NCBI RefSeq assembly: GCF_013141695.1
Contig: NZ_WHNY01000074.1
Coordinates: 62,001 to 126,000, forward strand
DNA: 64,000 bases
Origin: Paenibacillus plantarum
Lineage (GTDB): Bacteria > Bacillota > Bacilli > Paenibacillales > NBRC-103111
Reading direction: 5' to 3'
The notes under the pieces were generated by a model. It worked only from the letters and a program-made list of their open reading frames with translations. It had not been told where the DNA came from and did not search any database. Every line of letters begins with the position of its first letter. Position 1 is the stretch's first letter. Shown here in pieces: positions 8,389 through 16,655 of the stretch. The translations under genes were made by a program, and so were the position numbers.

Positions 8389-9099
8389 TTACCATTTATC
8401 GATCCAGCCGCTCGTTCCATCAGCATGAAGTTCGATGGGCTCTGGTATACGTTCATTCTCATATTTATCCTGACGAATCCGTTCAACCCAATGCTCAAGC
8501 TCATAGGCATGACCTTGTTCAGCGAATTCAGCCGCAGTTAGAATACGCGAACCCATCCCTCTCAAATCTTCTAAATTAGCCTGCTGTATCTCAGGTGTTT
8601 TGGAAGAAGTAGCATCCGAAATGATAACAGTCTCATAATCGTAGGCATTAGCATCATAAGCTGTCGTTCGTACGCAATTCGGAGTCGTTGTACCAATGAT
8701 CACGACTCCTCGTATCCCCAAACGTCTCAAGATCAAATCAAGTGATGTTTGAAAAAATGCGCTCCAACGCGGTTTATACAATAAATAATCACCTTGCTGG
8801 GGCTGAATTTCTTTGCAGTAGTCCGCCCCTTTGGGACCCGTACTGCCAGGAGCCATCGATCTGCCCGTATTCGCCCATTGTTCCCAACGCGTAATTTCAA
8901 TGTCGCTGCCATCATCGCGATAAGTTCTTTTGATATAAAAAATAGGCATCTTCTCCGTGCGACAGGTATCAATCACCTGACGGCAGGCAGGAAGGCTTTC
9001 TTGCGCCATTTTGATACAGTGCGGTGAAGTAGGGTCGACAAAGGCATTCTCCATATCGATAATCAATAGTGCCCATTCGGGACGTTGAATCGCATTCAT
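8389..9099 (-). CDS. Isochorismatase-type cysteine hydrolase, biuret/N-carbamoyl amidase-like
   Basis: This 236-residue protein has the catalytic Asp15 (LIIDMENAF), Lys109 (YKPRWSAF) and Cys142 (TTTPNCVRTTAYDA) of the cysteine-hydrolase branch. N-carbamoylsarcosine amidase, biuret hydrolase and nicotinamidase belong to this branch. It is the last gene of the long operon, four bases after the cytosine-deaminase-like gene, with AGGAGGT inside the end of that gene. An amidase step after ring opening, such as removal of a carbamoyl group, fits (inference). True isochorismate hydrolysis is unlikely given the neighbours. Confidence 0.88.
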   Translation of the reverse strand: MNAIQRPEWALLIIDMENAFVDPTSPHCIKMAQESLPACRQVIDTCRTEKMPIFYIKRTYRDDGSDIEITRWEQWANTGRSMAPGSTGPKGADYCKEIQPQQGDYLLYKPRWSAFFQTSLDLILRRLGIRGVVIIGTTTPNCVRTTAYDANAYDYETVIISDATSSKTPEIQQANLEDLRGMGSRILTAAEFAEQGHAYELEHWVERIRQDKYENERIPEPIELHADGTSGWIDKW

Positions 9100-9103
9100 T
9101 TGT

Positions 9104-10144
9104 CTACCTCCTAGCTAACAAGTCTGGGGATGTTAGGATTTCTCTGCACCGCTCAGGAGCTTCGGCATGAGTTAAGAGCTCGTAAATAGAACTCGCTTTG
9201 TATTTATAAGTAAAATCATAGCTGGATAACGCCGTGTGCAAACGACCTTCTACAGGCTGAGAAATGAGCGCATCCATAATCGTCTCCACTTCCTTCGGTT
9301 CATAGAAGCGCAAGATATACGCAAGCATTTGTGCGTAGTGGAGCATATTGCCACTACCAAATGGATTAAAAAAGTCTCCGATATTATCACTGCCAAGTCG
9401 TATTTGCACGCCTTCCTGAAGCAGCATCTTCACCCTCGTTAACGATCGCGTGGCGATAGCAGTTGGGCAAATCGTCACTTTCACATCTGCCTTGGCTGTC
9501 AGTTTGGCCGCGAGTTGAGCTGCTGCCTCAGATACATTAGCAAGGGAACTGCAATGAATGGCTGTAACCCGGCCCTGCCATCCTCGCTGAATGGTGTGTT
9601 CCGCTAGAAATGGCTGCAAAAAGTGCTCTTCTTTGCCTGTTTCATCGGTGTGAAATTCAATAAATTCCGCATTCTCTGCTTCCGCTATTTCAAAAATTTT
9701 CGTGATATGCTGCTTCCCGTCTTGATCCATGGTCGTATGTCCGCCAATACCATGGGCACCCATGCGCAAGGCTTCATGCAACAAACCCTCTGACTCCGGA
9801 AAGCGGTCAAACCCTTCCTGCGCAAATGCGACAGCATCAATGGCGATTCGATCCTTATAGATCTCACGAAGCTCGAGGATCGCCTCCATGCCTTTAAGTC
9901 CTACAATCGGATCGACATCTACATGTGTTCGCAGATATACCGTTCCATAACGGATCATATTTTCAATGATTGCGGAGGCTCTTGCTTTGATATCTTCAAC
10001 GGTGAAGGATGCTTTCGCCTCACGTGTCCAAGCGGCCCTCTCAGAAGCAGGAGCATCTCTATATACGAATGGTGGAACGATTCCGCCTTTATCGATATGT
10101 GCATGATAATTCATAAGCCCTTTGATCGTGATCGGATTGGACAT
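9104..10144 (-). CDS. Cytosine-deaminase-type amidohydrolase
   Basis: This is a 346-residue metal-dependent amidohydrolase. Likely metal ligands are H14 and H16 (NYHAHID), H165 (EFHTDET), H197 (AIHCSS) and D253 (GSDNIGD), followed by NPFGSGN as in CodA-type enzymes. The start at 10144 is preferred to the upstream in-frame ATG at 10228: GAGGAG lies eight bases before it and the protein then begins close to the HxH motif. It starts five bases after the ring-opening enzyme gene. CodA relatives include AtzC of the s-triazine pathway, so hydrolysis of an exocyclic amine on a heterocycle is the best guess. Confidence 0.88.
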   Translation of the reverse strand: MSNPITIKGLMNYHAHIDKGGIVPPFVYRDAPASERAAWTREAKASFTVEDIKARASAIIENMIRYGTVYLRTHVDVDPIVGLKGMEAILELREIYKDRIAIDAVAFAQEGFDRFPESEGLLHEALRMGAHGIGGHTTMDQDGKQHITKIFEIAEAENAEFIEFHTDETGKEEHFLQPFLAEHTIQRGWQGRVTAIHCSSLANVSEAAAQLAAKLTAKADVKVTICPTAIATRSLTRVKMLLQEGVQIRLGSDNIGDFFNPFGSGNMLHYAQMLAYILRFYEPKEVETIMDALISQPVEGRLHTALSSYDFTYKYKASSIYELLTHAEAPERCREILTSPDLLARR

Positions 10145-10149
10145 GTTGG

Positions 10150-11190
10150 TCACTCCTCTTCTGCACGTACGACGACTGAAATGAGATTTGCACCTTGTGG
10201 ACCTTGATGCTCTGAACCTGCCGAACAAAGAATCATCGTATCGCCAACAAAACTGCCAACCACGGAGTTCGCAACAGCTTTGGCCAGAATGCCAGCGTGC
10301 ATCGAGAGAGCATCCGTGTGCATCGTATGTCGGCGATCACGTACGCTGCCAAGCGCATCTGCCCCGCAATTCACGAACACGTTAGCAACACGCGACTGTT
10401 CCTTCTTGGAAAGCATCGGATTCGCATCCAGCCCTGCGGAGCGCAGCGCAGCACCCAGCCCCTCTAAATCAAGGGAATCCGCCATCATCCCTGATCCAAT
10501 AAACAATTGACTGCTCGAATGTTTCGTATTGCCCATTAGAATTACTCGACAAGCGACTTGCTCTTGACCAGCAGACACGGAAGCTTTCATTGAATATAGG
10601 GAATGGTCTGCATTGATTTTGCTTTCTGTTAGAACTTCTCGATCGACTTCTCCCAAGGCAACTGCAACTCCAAGTGCCGATGAAGCCTTAGAACGAGCGC
10701 CGCCTACACCCCATGGGCACTTGATTTCAACGCAATGTATATCAGCTAAATCAGTAATGCCTGCATCGTTCATCGCTGCGATAACAGCTTCGGATACTAG
10801 ATCTGTTTGCTTCAAAGTGCCAATTTCCTCTGGCAACAGCGCTCTTGTCGAAGCTACGCCAAATGCGAACCTTTTCTCACTATGGGCGGCAGCAGCCCCC
10901 GACTCTCTACTAATAAATAAAGAATAGTGGGGTGACATTAAGCCGCCAGTCTTCCCAATCATCATCATTGGAATGCGATCGAACACGTCAGCTTTACTCC
11001 AACCCAATCTCTCAGAAAGCAGCACTTCAAATGCTAGAGTTGCATAGCCACGTGCATAGCCATCTCCCTCTGTTTGAGCAATAATGCCTTTAATTTCACT
11101 CGCTTGAATAGCGCCTGTATTCAAAAGTTTCTCAAGCTCCGACACATCTCCCGGATGAGTCATTGCACAACGAATCAAATCATAATTCAT
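10150..11190 (-). CDS. Ring-opening amidohydrolase, barbiturase/cyanuric acid hydrolase (AtzD) family
   Basis: This 346-residue protein shows the family's three-repeat layout. Visible marks are TEGDG and MSPHYSLF in repeat 1, EIKCPWG and SSALGVAVALGE in repeat 2, and RRHTM and SEHQGPQG in repeat 3. The repeat-2 pair taken to be catalytic in the family, Lys157 and Ser171, is present. Compared from memory with AtzD, the repeat-1 Lys and Ser look replaced by Gln39 and Ile78, and the repeat-3 Lys by Asn274. It is therefore a divergent member whose substrate may be neither barbiturate nor cyanurate. It is cotranscribed with an importer and two amidohydrolases. Confidence 0.87.
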   Translation of the reverse strand: MNYDLIRCAMTHPGDVSELEKLLNTGAIQASEIKGIIAQTEGDGYARGYATLAFEVLLSERLGWSKADVFDRIPMMMIGKTGGLMSPHYSLFISRESGAAAAHSEKRFAFGVASTRALLPEEIGTLKQTDLVSEAVIAAMNDAGITDLADIHCVEIKCPWGVGGARSKASSALGVAVALGEVDREVLTESKINADHSLYSMKASVSAGQEQVACRVILMGNTKHSSSQLFIGSGMMADSLDLEGLGAALRSAGLDANPMLSKKEQSRVANVFVNCGADALGSVRDRRHTMHTDALSMHAGILAKAVANSVVGSFVGDTMILCSAGSEHQGPQGANLISVVVRAEEE

Positions 11191-11212
11191 AGGATCAACA
11201 CTCCTTCATCAA

Positions 11213-12010
11213 TTAAACTTCAGATAAGATGCCTTCATTTTTGAAAATTTCACGTACATTCTGCACATATTGGGCAAACTTCGGGTTACTGCGTGTTCGA
11301 ATGCCTCTAGGTTTCTCTAGGTCTATCTCAATATCTTTAACTATGGCGCCTGGGCGTTCTGACATGACCAAGACACGATCCGACAGAAATACAGCTTCTT
11401 CAATACTGTGTGTGATGAATAACACGGTAAACCCGAATTCTGCTGCAATTTTCAGCAAATCATACATCATTTGTTCACGAGTCAGCGCGTCCAAAGCACC
11501 AAAGGGTTCATCCATCAGAAGGAGCTTCGGCTCTTGAATTAAGGCACGGCAGATGGCTGCACGCTGACGCATACCGCCGGAAAGCTCGTTGGGATACTTA
11601 TCTTCAAATCCCTTCAAACCAACCGATGCCAACAATTCGAGCGCCCGTGCTCGGTTCGTCTTATTCCCACTGCGATGCAGCCATGTGATGTTATGAATCT
11701 CCATAGGCAGTAAGACGTTGCCAAGGATCGTTCTCCATTCCTGAAGCAGGTCTTTCTGAAAAACAACAGCGTTGCCGCTCGTAGGTCCCGTAACTTTCTC
11801 ACCATTCATCATAATCGTGCCTTCAGAAGGCGTATCGAGCCCCGCAATGAGATTCATTAATGTACTTTTACCGCAGCCACTAGGGCCAACAATGGAAACG
11901 AAGGAGGAACGTTCTATGGTTAAAGACACTTTAGATAAGGCTTGAACATTGCCTGTTCGAGTTTGGTACGTTTTATCAACGCCGTTGAGGATAATTTCTT
12001 TGCCTCTCAT
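11213..12010 (-). CDS. ABC transporter ATPase, nitrate/sulfonate/pyrimidine type
   Basis: This 265-residue ATPase has Walker A GPSGCGKST (about 43-51), signature LSGGMRQR, Walker B LLLMDEPFGALDAL and switch FITHS. The Q-loop reads VVFQKDLL. Its ATG overlaps the stop of the permease gene (ATGA). With the permease and the lipoprotein just upstream it forms a complete NMT1/ThiY/SsuA-type importer inside the catabolic operon. It is less like the ATPase at 3593-4369 than the two permeases there are to each other. Confidence 0.9.
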   Translation of the reverse strand: MRGKEIILNGVDKTYQTRTGNVQALSKVSLTIERSSFVSIVGPSGCGKSTLMNLIAGLDTPSEGTIMMNGEKVTGPTSGNAVVFQKDLLQEWRTILGNVLLPMEIHNITWLHRSGNKTNRARALELLASVGLKGFEDKYPNELSGGMRQRAAICRALIQEPKLLLMDEPFGALDALTREQMMYDLLKIAAEFGFTVLFITHSIEEAVFLSDRVLVMSERPGAIVKDIEIDLEKPRGIRTRSNPKFAQYVQNVREIFKNEGILSEV

Positions 12011-12834
12011 TCCGATTTCCCCCTTTGGCCTTTATTCCAAGGTATTGCGACACGTTCAATCAAATCCATCCCGTAGAATAAACCAATTCCTATGATTGCC
12101 AGCATGAAGAGTGTACAAAATTCAAGCGTCGTGTCCAGCTGCGAGTTCGCCATGAGTTGTAGATAACCTAAACCTTTATCCGACGCGACGAATTCCGCAA
12201 CGACCGCACCTACAACGGCTAAGGTAATCCCAACCTTAAATCCGCCAAAAATATTAGGCAACGCCTTTGGAAGACGGAAGTAAAGGAAGATTTGCCACTT
12301 GGAAGCTCGAAGCGACCTTGCAAGATCATGCATTTCTTTATCCATCGATTGCATCCCCACAACCGAGTTAATGATGATGGGAAACACTGAGATCATAAAG
12401 GCGATGATGACCTTAGTCTTCATATCAAAACCTAACCAAATGATTAACAAGGGAGCCAACGACACCATCGGAATACAATGCACACCAATCAGAATGGGGT
12501 AAATCGTATTTTTAAAATATTTGGAATGAACAATCAAGATCGCGATCGGGATACCTACTGCTACACTCATCAGGAATCCGAGAAGCACCTCTTGCAAAGT
12601 AACCAAGCTATGGCGAATTAGCATCCCTGTTTCCTGACTGAAGCGTACGGCAATATCCCAGGGTGAAGGTAAGATATACTTAGGGATCGTGAAGAAGACA
12701 TATAGCAACTGCCACACAATCACCATACCCATCAGGGTAAGAATAACGGAGAGCCACTGCGGAATCCCTTGCCATTTTAATTTATTCGTGGTTTTTACAT
12801 GCCCAATTTGCAGGAATACTTCTTCTTTAGCCAT
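12007..12834 (-). CDS. ABC transporter permease, SsuC/ThiX-like
   Basis: This 275-residue permease has about six membrane segments. Its EAA loop is seen as DLARSLRASKWQIFLYFRLP followed by KALPNIFGG. The ATG at 12834 follows GGAGG at seven bases and gives a normal N-terminus; the in-frame ATG at 12900 lies inside the gap after the lipoprotein gene and has no good site. It is the channel for the heterocycle-operon importer and is translationally coupled to the ATPase. Confidence 0.9.
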   Translation of the reverse strand: MAKEEVFLQIGHVKTTNKLKWQGIPQWLSVILTLMGMVIVWQLLYVFFTIPKYILPSPWDIAVRFSQETGMLIRHSLVTLQEVLLGFLMSVAVGIPIAILIVHSKYFKNTIYPILIGVHCIPMVSLAPLLIIWLGFDMKTKVIIAFMISVFPIIINSVVGMQSMDKEMHDLARSLRASKWQIFLYFRLPKALPNIFGGFKVGITLAVVGAVVAEFVASDKGLGYLQLMANSQLDTTLEFCTLFMLAIIGIGLFYGMDLIERVAIPWNKGQRGKSE

Positions 12835-12877
12835 AGGTCTGCCTCCATTCGATTCATGAGATATGTCGCCTTTATAT

Positions 12878-13939
12878 TTACTTTTTAGGCAAATACTCAT
12901 TGGTGAAATATTGGTTAATATCTACTTTTTTCGTAATAAAGCCCGTATCCTCAAGTAAAGTTAGTGTTTGCTGCATCTTCTTCTCATCCATCCAACCAAT
13001 TGGTTGTGTAGGTGAAACTTCGATTAGTTCGGCTGTACGATTGATTTGTGCCAGTGTTACTTTTACATCCAAGACATCTGGGAAATGTTTCTTCAGAATT
13101 TGAACCGATTCTTCACGGTTTTTCAACGTATATTCAAACGCCTCACTGATCGCAGCAAGAAAACGTTTCGTTGTATTTGGATTTGCTTTTAGGAAATCCG
13201 TATTGGCAATCATCGTCAAACCAGGAATATCAAAGCCGTAGTCAGACAACAACAATGTATCCAACTTCTCCTCGGATTTCAGTTCAAATTTCGGATAATC
13301 ATTACTTGCGAATACCTCTGCTGCCTGCACTTGTTTGGTCAAAAACAACCCGCTAATGCCAGACGAATCGACCTTCACTTGTGTAACTTTCGATGCATCG
13401 ACACCTTGGCTTTCCATAAACTTTGGAAACACTTTACTGAACGTAGACGTCGTATTCATGGCAATTTTTCTACCTTCTAAATCTTTCGGCGTCTTAATCG
13501 GTGAACCTGGGAACGAAACGATCATTAGGGGCGACTTCGTCATAAAGGATCCAATCATTTGGACCTTCATATTTTCAGCCAATCCTTGTGCAGGCTCGAC
13601 GCCAGAGTTAATCCCGAATTCTTCTTTCCCTAAGGAAACTGTTTTCAGGGTATCCGCAGATCCATTTCCTTCCAGCACATTCACTTTAAGTCCGTACTTT
13701 TCATAAAATCCTTTATCAATGGCCACGAAGAATGGTGCAAACTCACCTTTGATTTTCCAGTTCAAACGTAAGGTCACTTCGCTCTTTTCCGCTGGTGGAA
13801 GCTGAATCGCATTGCCGCTAATCGCTGCCGGTGTGCTCACTGGCTGACTAACTGGCTTAGCTTCCTTTCCACAGCCCACCACGATTGAAAACAAACTGAC
13901 AGCAACTAAGGCACCGAGTAATTGCGTATTTTTTTTCAT
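12878..13939 (-). CDS. ABC substrate-binding lipoprotein, NMT1/THI5-like
   Basis: This 353-residue lipoprotein begins MKKNTQLL with a lipobox VVGC, so Cys about 23 would be lipidated. The mature part begins with RLNWKIKGEFAPFFVAIDKGFYEKYGL, split across the typical NMT1/THI5 opening, then NSGVEPAQGLA and a C-terminal helical region. The family binds pyrimidine precursors, riboflavin, nitrate, sulfonates and pyrimidines. AGGAGGT lies seven bases before the ATG, and the gene starts 16 bases after the amidohydrolase stop. It is the specificity component of the importer and the natural protein for ligand tests. Confidence 0.9.
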   Translation of the reverse strand: MKKNTQLLGALVAVSLFSIVVGCGKEAKPVSQPVSTPAAISGNAIQLPPAEKSEVTLRLNWKIKGEFAPFFVAIDKGFYEKYGLKVNVLEGNGSADTLKTVSLGKEEFGINSGVEPAQGLAENMKVQMIGSFMTKSPLMIVSFPGSPIKTPKDLEGRKIAMNTTSTFSKVFPKFMESQGVDASKVTQVKVDSSGISGLFLTKQVQAAEVFASNDYPKFELKSEEKLDTLLLSDYGFDIPGLTMIANTDFLKANPNTTKRFLAAISEAFEYTLKNREESVQILKKHFPDVLDVKVTLAQINRTAELIEVSPTQPIGWMDEKKMQQTLTLLEDTGFITKKVDINQYFTNEYLPKK

Positions 13940-13955
13940 ATGATTACCTCCTGAT

Positions 13956-15470
13956 TTATAATCCAATTTTCCGGGGATTGCCCACCCAGTTCTCTCTCAC
14001 TATGCCTCTCGAGGCTTCTGCCGACTCCTGAACTATATGAAATAAAGCACCAGCTTGCTTAAGCTTTTCTGCTGACTCCACCAATACCACATCCATGTTC
14101 TTCTGAGCTCGTTCAAGCTTGTTTCTCCACGCTCGAAGTGGAACACCATCTTTGATTTTCCAATTGCCATCGATCATGACAGCCTCTACCGAACGCCCTG
14201 TTTCGTAATACACGAGTTCTTTAAATAATTCTTCTGGAGTAGTCACTCGGAAGCTTTCGGGACGATACGCGATCCAATCTGCTGGCTCACCTACGCTCAA
14301 CCTCCCTTTACCAAGAACCTCAGGAAATAAAGTAGATACTGAAATTTGACTTTCATACGCATCTTGTGCGCCCCACCAATCAGAAGCGTTGTCTCCATCT
14401 AGCCTGCTTAACCTCGCAGCCGTTCGCATTAACTCATAAGGACTGGAAGTCCCACAGTTATCTCCATCTGACCCTAAGAATACTTGTACACCATTTCTCC
14501 TATAAGTTTGCAATGGACTAATACCTGACCCTAGATGCATATTGCTTGTTGGGCAATGCACGATGTGACTGCCATTCCTAGCAATTCGTTCGCATTCCTC
14601 ATCAGCTAGCCATATCGCATGCACCAGAGATGTCTTAGGACCAAGCAAGCCGTATCCATCTAGCATGGTGGGAAGACTAATATCTCGTTCTTTGCCATAT
14701 GACCACTGTGTATGTGATTCCAGTAGGTGCGTTTGCCAGCCGATGTCTAACTCTCTCATCAAGCTTGCCGTCATTGCTAACGTATCCTTCGTACAGCGCT
14801 GCGGTCCATCAACCCCCAGTGCGACCTGGATATCCCTCGAGCCCTGCAACCTGACACTACTTTCTCTGAGCAGTCGCTCATAGTTGCGAATCTCGTCAGC
14901 TGGCCTAGCGCTAGCGGTTGCTCTCACTGAACTCATCTGCATCTGATTAGGCAATGTCTCCAAATAGGGAATATCTGAAAACATAGGGGCAATGACAGCT
15001 TTCATCCCGATATCTCTGTAAGCCTGGATCGCTGCTTCCATGCCTTCCCTTGTAGGAAAAGGACGCTGTGAGAAATGATCAACCGTCCGAGCATATCCCC
15101 AACTGATTAATTCAGAAGCATGAAGCAGTGTCGCATCATAAATGAGATCAAGCGAACGATCTGTTCCTAGAGCTATCACTTCTAACATATATAAATCTAA
15201 TGTTCGACGATCTACGGTTCGTTTCAGTAAACCTGTGTAGGAATGCGCATGCGCATTAGTAAAGGCTGGTGTCAGATAAGCTCCCTTGGCATCCCAGGTC
15301 CTTTCTTCAGGGACCTCACCGCAACCACTAAGTTCAACCCCTCTTCCTAGTTGAACTATTTTTCCCTGATGGATCCTGATCCCACCTGTCTGGAACTCCC
15401 ATTCACCATAGGCATCTTCCAACAATAGGGTGGCATTATAGATAATTGTTGTCTCTTGAGAGTCAGTCAT
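13956..15470 (-). CDS. Amidohydrolase, TrzN/AtzB/SAH-deaminase type
   Basis: This 504-residue metal-dependent hydrolase has H74 and H76 in NAHAHSYTG, then QTHLLES, LVHAIWL, HCPTSNMHLGSG and GSDGDN, which is the full ligand set of the TRZ/ATZ and MTA/SAH deaminase branch. The N- and C-terminal beta parts (TIIYNATLLLED and ADWIAYRPE) are present. It is the first gene of the long operon, so it may act first, for example by deaminating or dechlorinating an aromatic N-heterocycle (inference). AAGGAG lies nine bases before the ATG and a good promoter lies about 90 bases upstream. The C-terminus is somewhat longer than usual. Confidence 0.88.
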   Translation of the reverse strand: MTDSQETTIIYNATLLLEDAYGEWEFQTGGIRIHQGKIVQLGRGVELSGCGEVPEERTWDAKGAYLTPAFTNAHAHSYTGLLKRTVDRRTLDLYMLEVIALGTDRSLDLIYDATLLHASELISWGYARTVDHFSQRPFPTREGMEAAIQAYRDIGMKAVIAPMFSDIPYLETLPNQMQMSSVRATASARPADEIRNYERLLRESSVRLQGSRDIQVALGVDGPQRCTKDTLAMTASLMRELDIGWQTHLLESHTQWSYGKERDISLPTMLDGYGLLGPKTSLVHAIWLADEECERIARNGSHIVHCPTSNMHLGSGISPLQTYRRNGVQVFLGSDGDNCGTSSPYELMRTAARLSRLDGDNASDWWGAQDAYESQISVSTLFPEVLGKGRLSVGEPADWIAYRPESFRVTTPEELFKELVYYETGRSVEAVMIDGNWKIKDGVPLRAWRNKLERAQKNMDVVLVESAEKLKQAGALFHIVQESAEASRGIVRENWVGNPRKIGL

Positions 15471-15558
15471 GTTGTTCCACTCCTTGCTACAAGGATTTTA
15501 TTTAATGTTATGTTTCATTACATTAATAACGTGATTAGTAGGTGTGTTCCATGTAATT

Positions 15559-15587
15559 ACTATAGATTATTGAATATCATGTCACAA
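15559..15587 (-). promoter_or_regulatory. Predicted sigma-A promoter of the heterocycle operon
   Basis: On the minus strand TTGTGA (15582-15587) and TATAGT (15559-15564) are separated by exactly 17 bases. The predicted start is about 80 bases before the amidohydrolase ATG. Confidence 0.6.
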
Positions 15588-15595
15588 TATATAAC

Positions 15596-15628
15596 ATGCA
15601 CATAGATCAGTTAGATTTCATGTGCACA
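15596..15628. promoter_or_regulatory. Candidate activator sites upstream of the heterocycle operon
   Basis: The palindrome TGTGCACA (15621-15628, preceded by A) repeats the core seen at 6641-6648. A related ATGCACAT lies at 15596-15603, with centres 25 bases apart. Both sit just upstream of the -35 box, where an activator would bind. Confidence 0.5.
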
Positions 15629-15652
15629 ATGACGGTCATAGCTGGACGCAGC

Positions 15653-15688
15653 AAAAAGCCACCTGCAATTGTAATTGCAAGTGGCTTT
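15653..15688 (-). terminator. Terminator after the DUF2935 gene
   Basis: AAAGCCAC (15655-15662) pairs with GTGGCTTT (15681-15688) and GCAATT pairs with AATTGC inside it. On the minus strand a T-run follows. It separates the DUF2935 gene from the heterocycle operon. Confidence 0.85.
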
Positions 15689-15706
15689 CTTTGAATCCCC
15701 TTTCGT

Positions 15707-16555
15707 TTAATGACCCGCAGGCTCCTCCCGCATCCCCATGACTGGTTTGCCTGTTAAGCACTGCTCGAACATATCAATGATCGCCAGAAAGCGTTCCGCC
15801 TCACGAAATACGTGATCCGCCAGCAAAGGATGGATAATGCTCTTGATTTTGCAGGCTTCAATTAAATCGCGGGCTGTCTTTTTGAAATCACGCAGGGCAA
15901 CGACGGATACACGATTCTGATCAAGGAACTGATCCAACAGCGGCTCGGTTTGGGATTGAGGCCTCATCCCGCTTAAATCTATGGCTTGAAAGAGGAGTTG
16001 GTCAAAATCATGACTAAAATTCCGCGCTTGTTCCACTAACTGGCGTTCGGATGGGTCCAGCAGATGACCAATAAATTTGGCGTGATCCGCCATGATTCGC
16101 AAGAAGAATATGTTTTCATCAATAATCGAGTCGGGTAACGGTTCTAAGCGTCCTGTGTTTAATTCGTGTAAACGATTCCGAAAATAGTTAGCCTCACGGC
16201 TCGTATGGTCGACTAGTAAAGGGAAGTTATTACCTCCAGGCAGCTTGCATTGGATGATGAGCCCGAGAACTTTTCGTTTGAATGCCCAAATATGTGCAGC
16301 AGCCGAAGAAACTTCCGTATTGAATCGTCGAATTTGTTCCGGGTCTGTCAACTCGTTATATGCGTGGGATCGGCCCTCGATATGCTCAAAGATATGATAA
16401 TAATGATTCGCTTCTTGAATCAACGTCGTATCCTCACATCGAAAACCCAGTTTGAGAAACAAGGAATGCTCCTTCATAATACGTGACCAGAACCGAATCT
16501 CATCCAATGAACGCATCACGAACTCATTTGACAATGCAGGCACTCTCCTCACCAT
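15707..16555 (-). CDS. DUF2935 family protein, probable four-helix metal-binding domains
   Basis: This 282-residue protein has no signal peptide or membrane segment. It is built from two related halves. Half one has RFWSRIMKEHSLFLKLGF and LLVDHTSREANYFRNRL; half two has FFLRIMADHAKFIGHLL and LLADHVFREAERFLAI. This is the DUF2935 duplication, with conserved His and Glu spaced as in ferritin-like helical bundles. The function is not established. AGGAGA lies about five bases before the ATG. It stands alone, about 100 bases downstream of the AraC regulator, with its own terminator. Confidence 0.85.
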   Translation of the reverse strand: MVRRVPALSNEFVMRSLDEIRFWSRIMKEHSLFLKLGFRCEDTTLIQEANHYYHIFEHIEGRSHAYNELTDPEQIRRFNTEVSSAAAHIWAFKRKVLGLIIQCKLPGGNNFPLLVDHTSREANYFRNRLHELNTGRLEPLPDSIIDENIFFLRIMADHAKFIGHLLDPSERQLVEQARNFSHDFDQLLFQAIDLSGMRPQSQTEPLLDQFLDQNRVSVVALRDFKKTARDLIEACKIKSIIHPLLADHVFREAERFLAIIDMFEQCLTGKPVMGMREEPAGH

Positions 16556-16655
16556 GATGTTCTCCTATCCCATGTATAATGAGCAGATGTTGTACATATG
16601 CTACGTCACCTCAATTAGGACAACACAAGTGCGGTATTCATTGGTTCCTATACCT

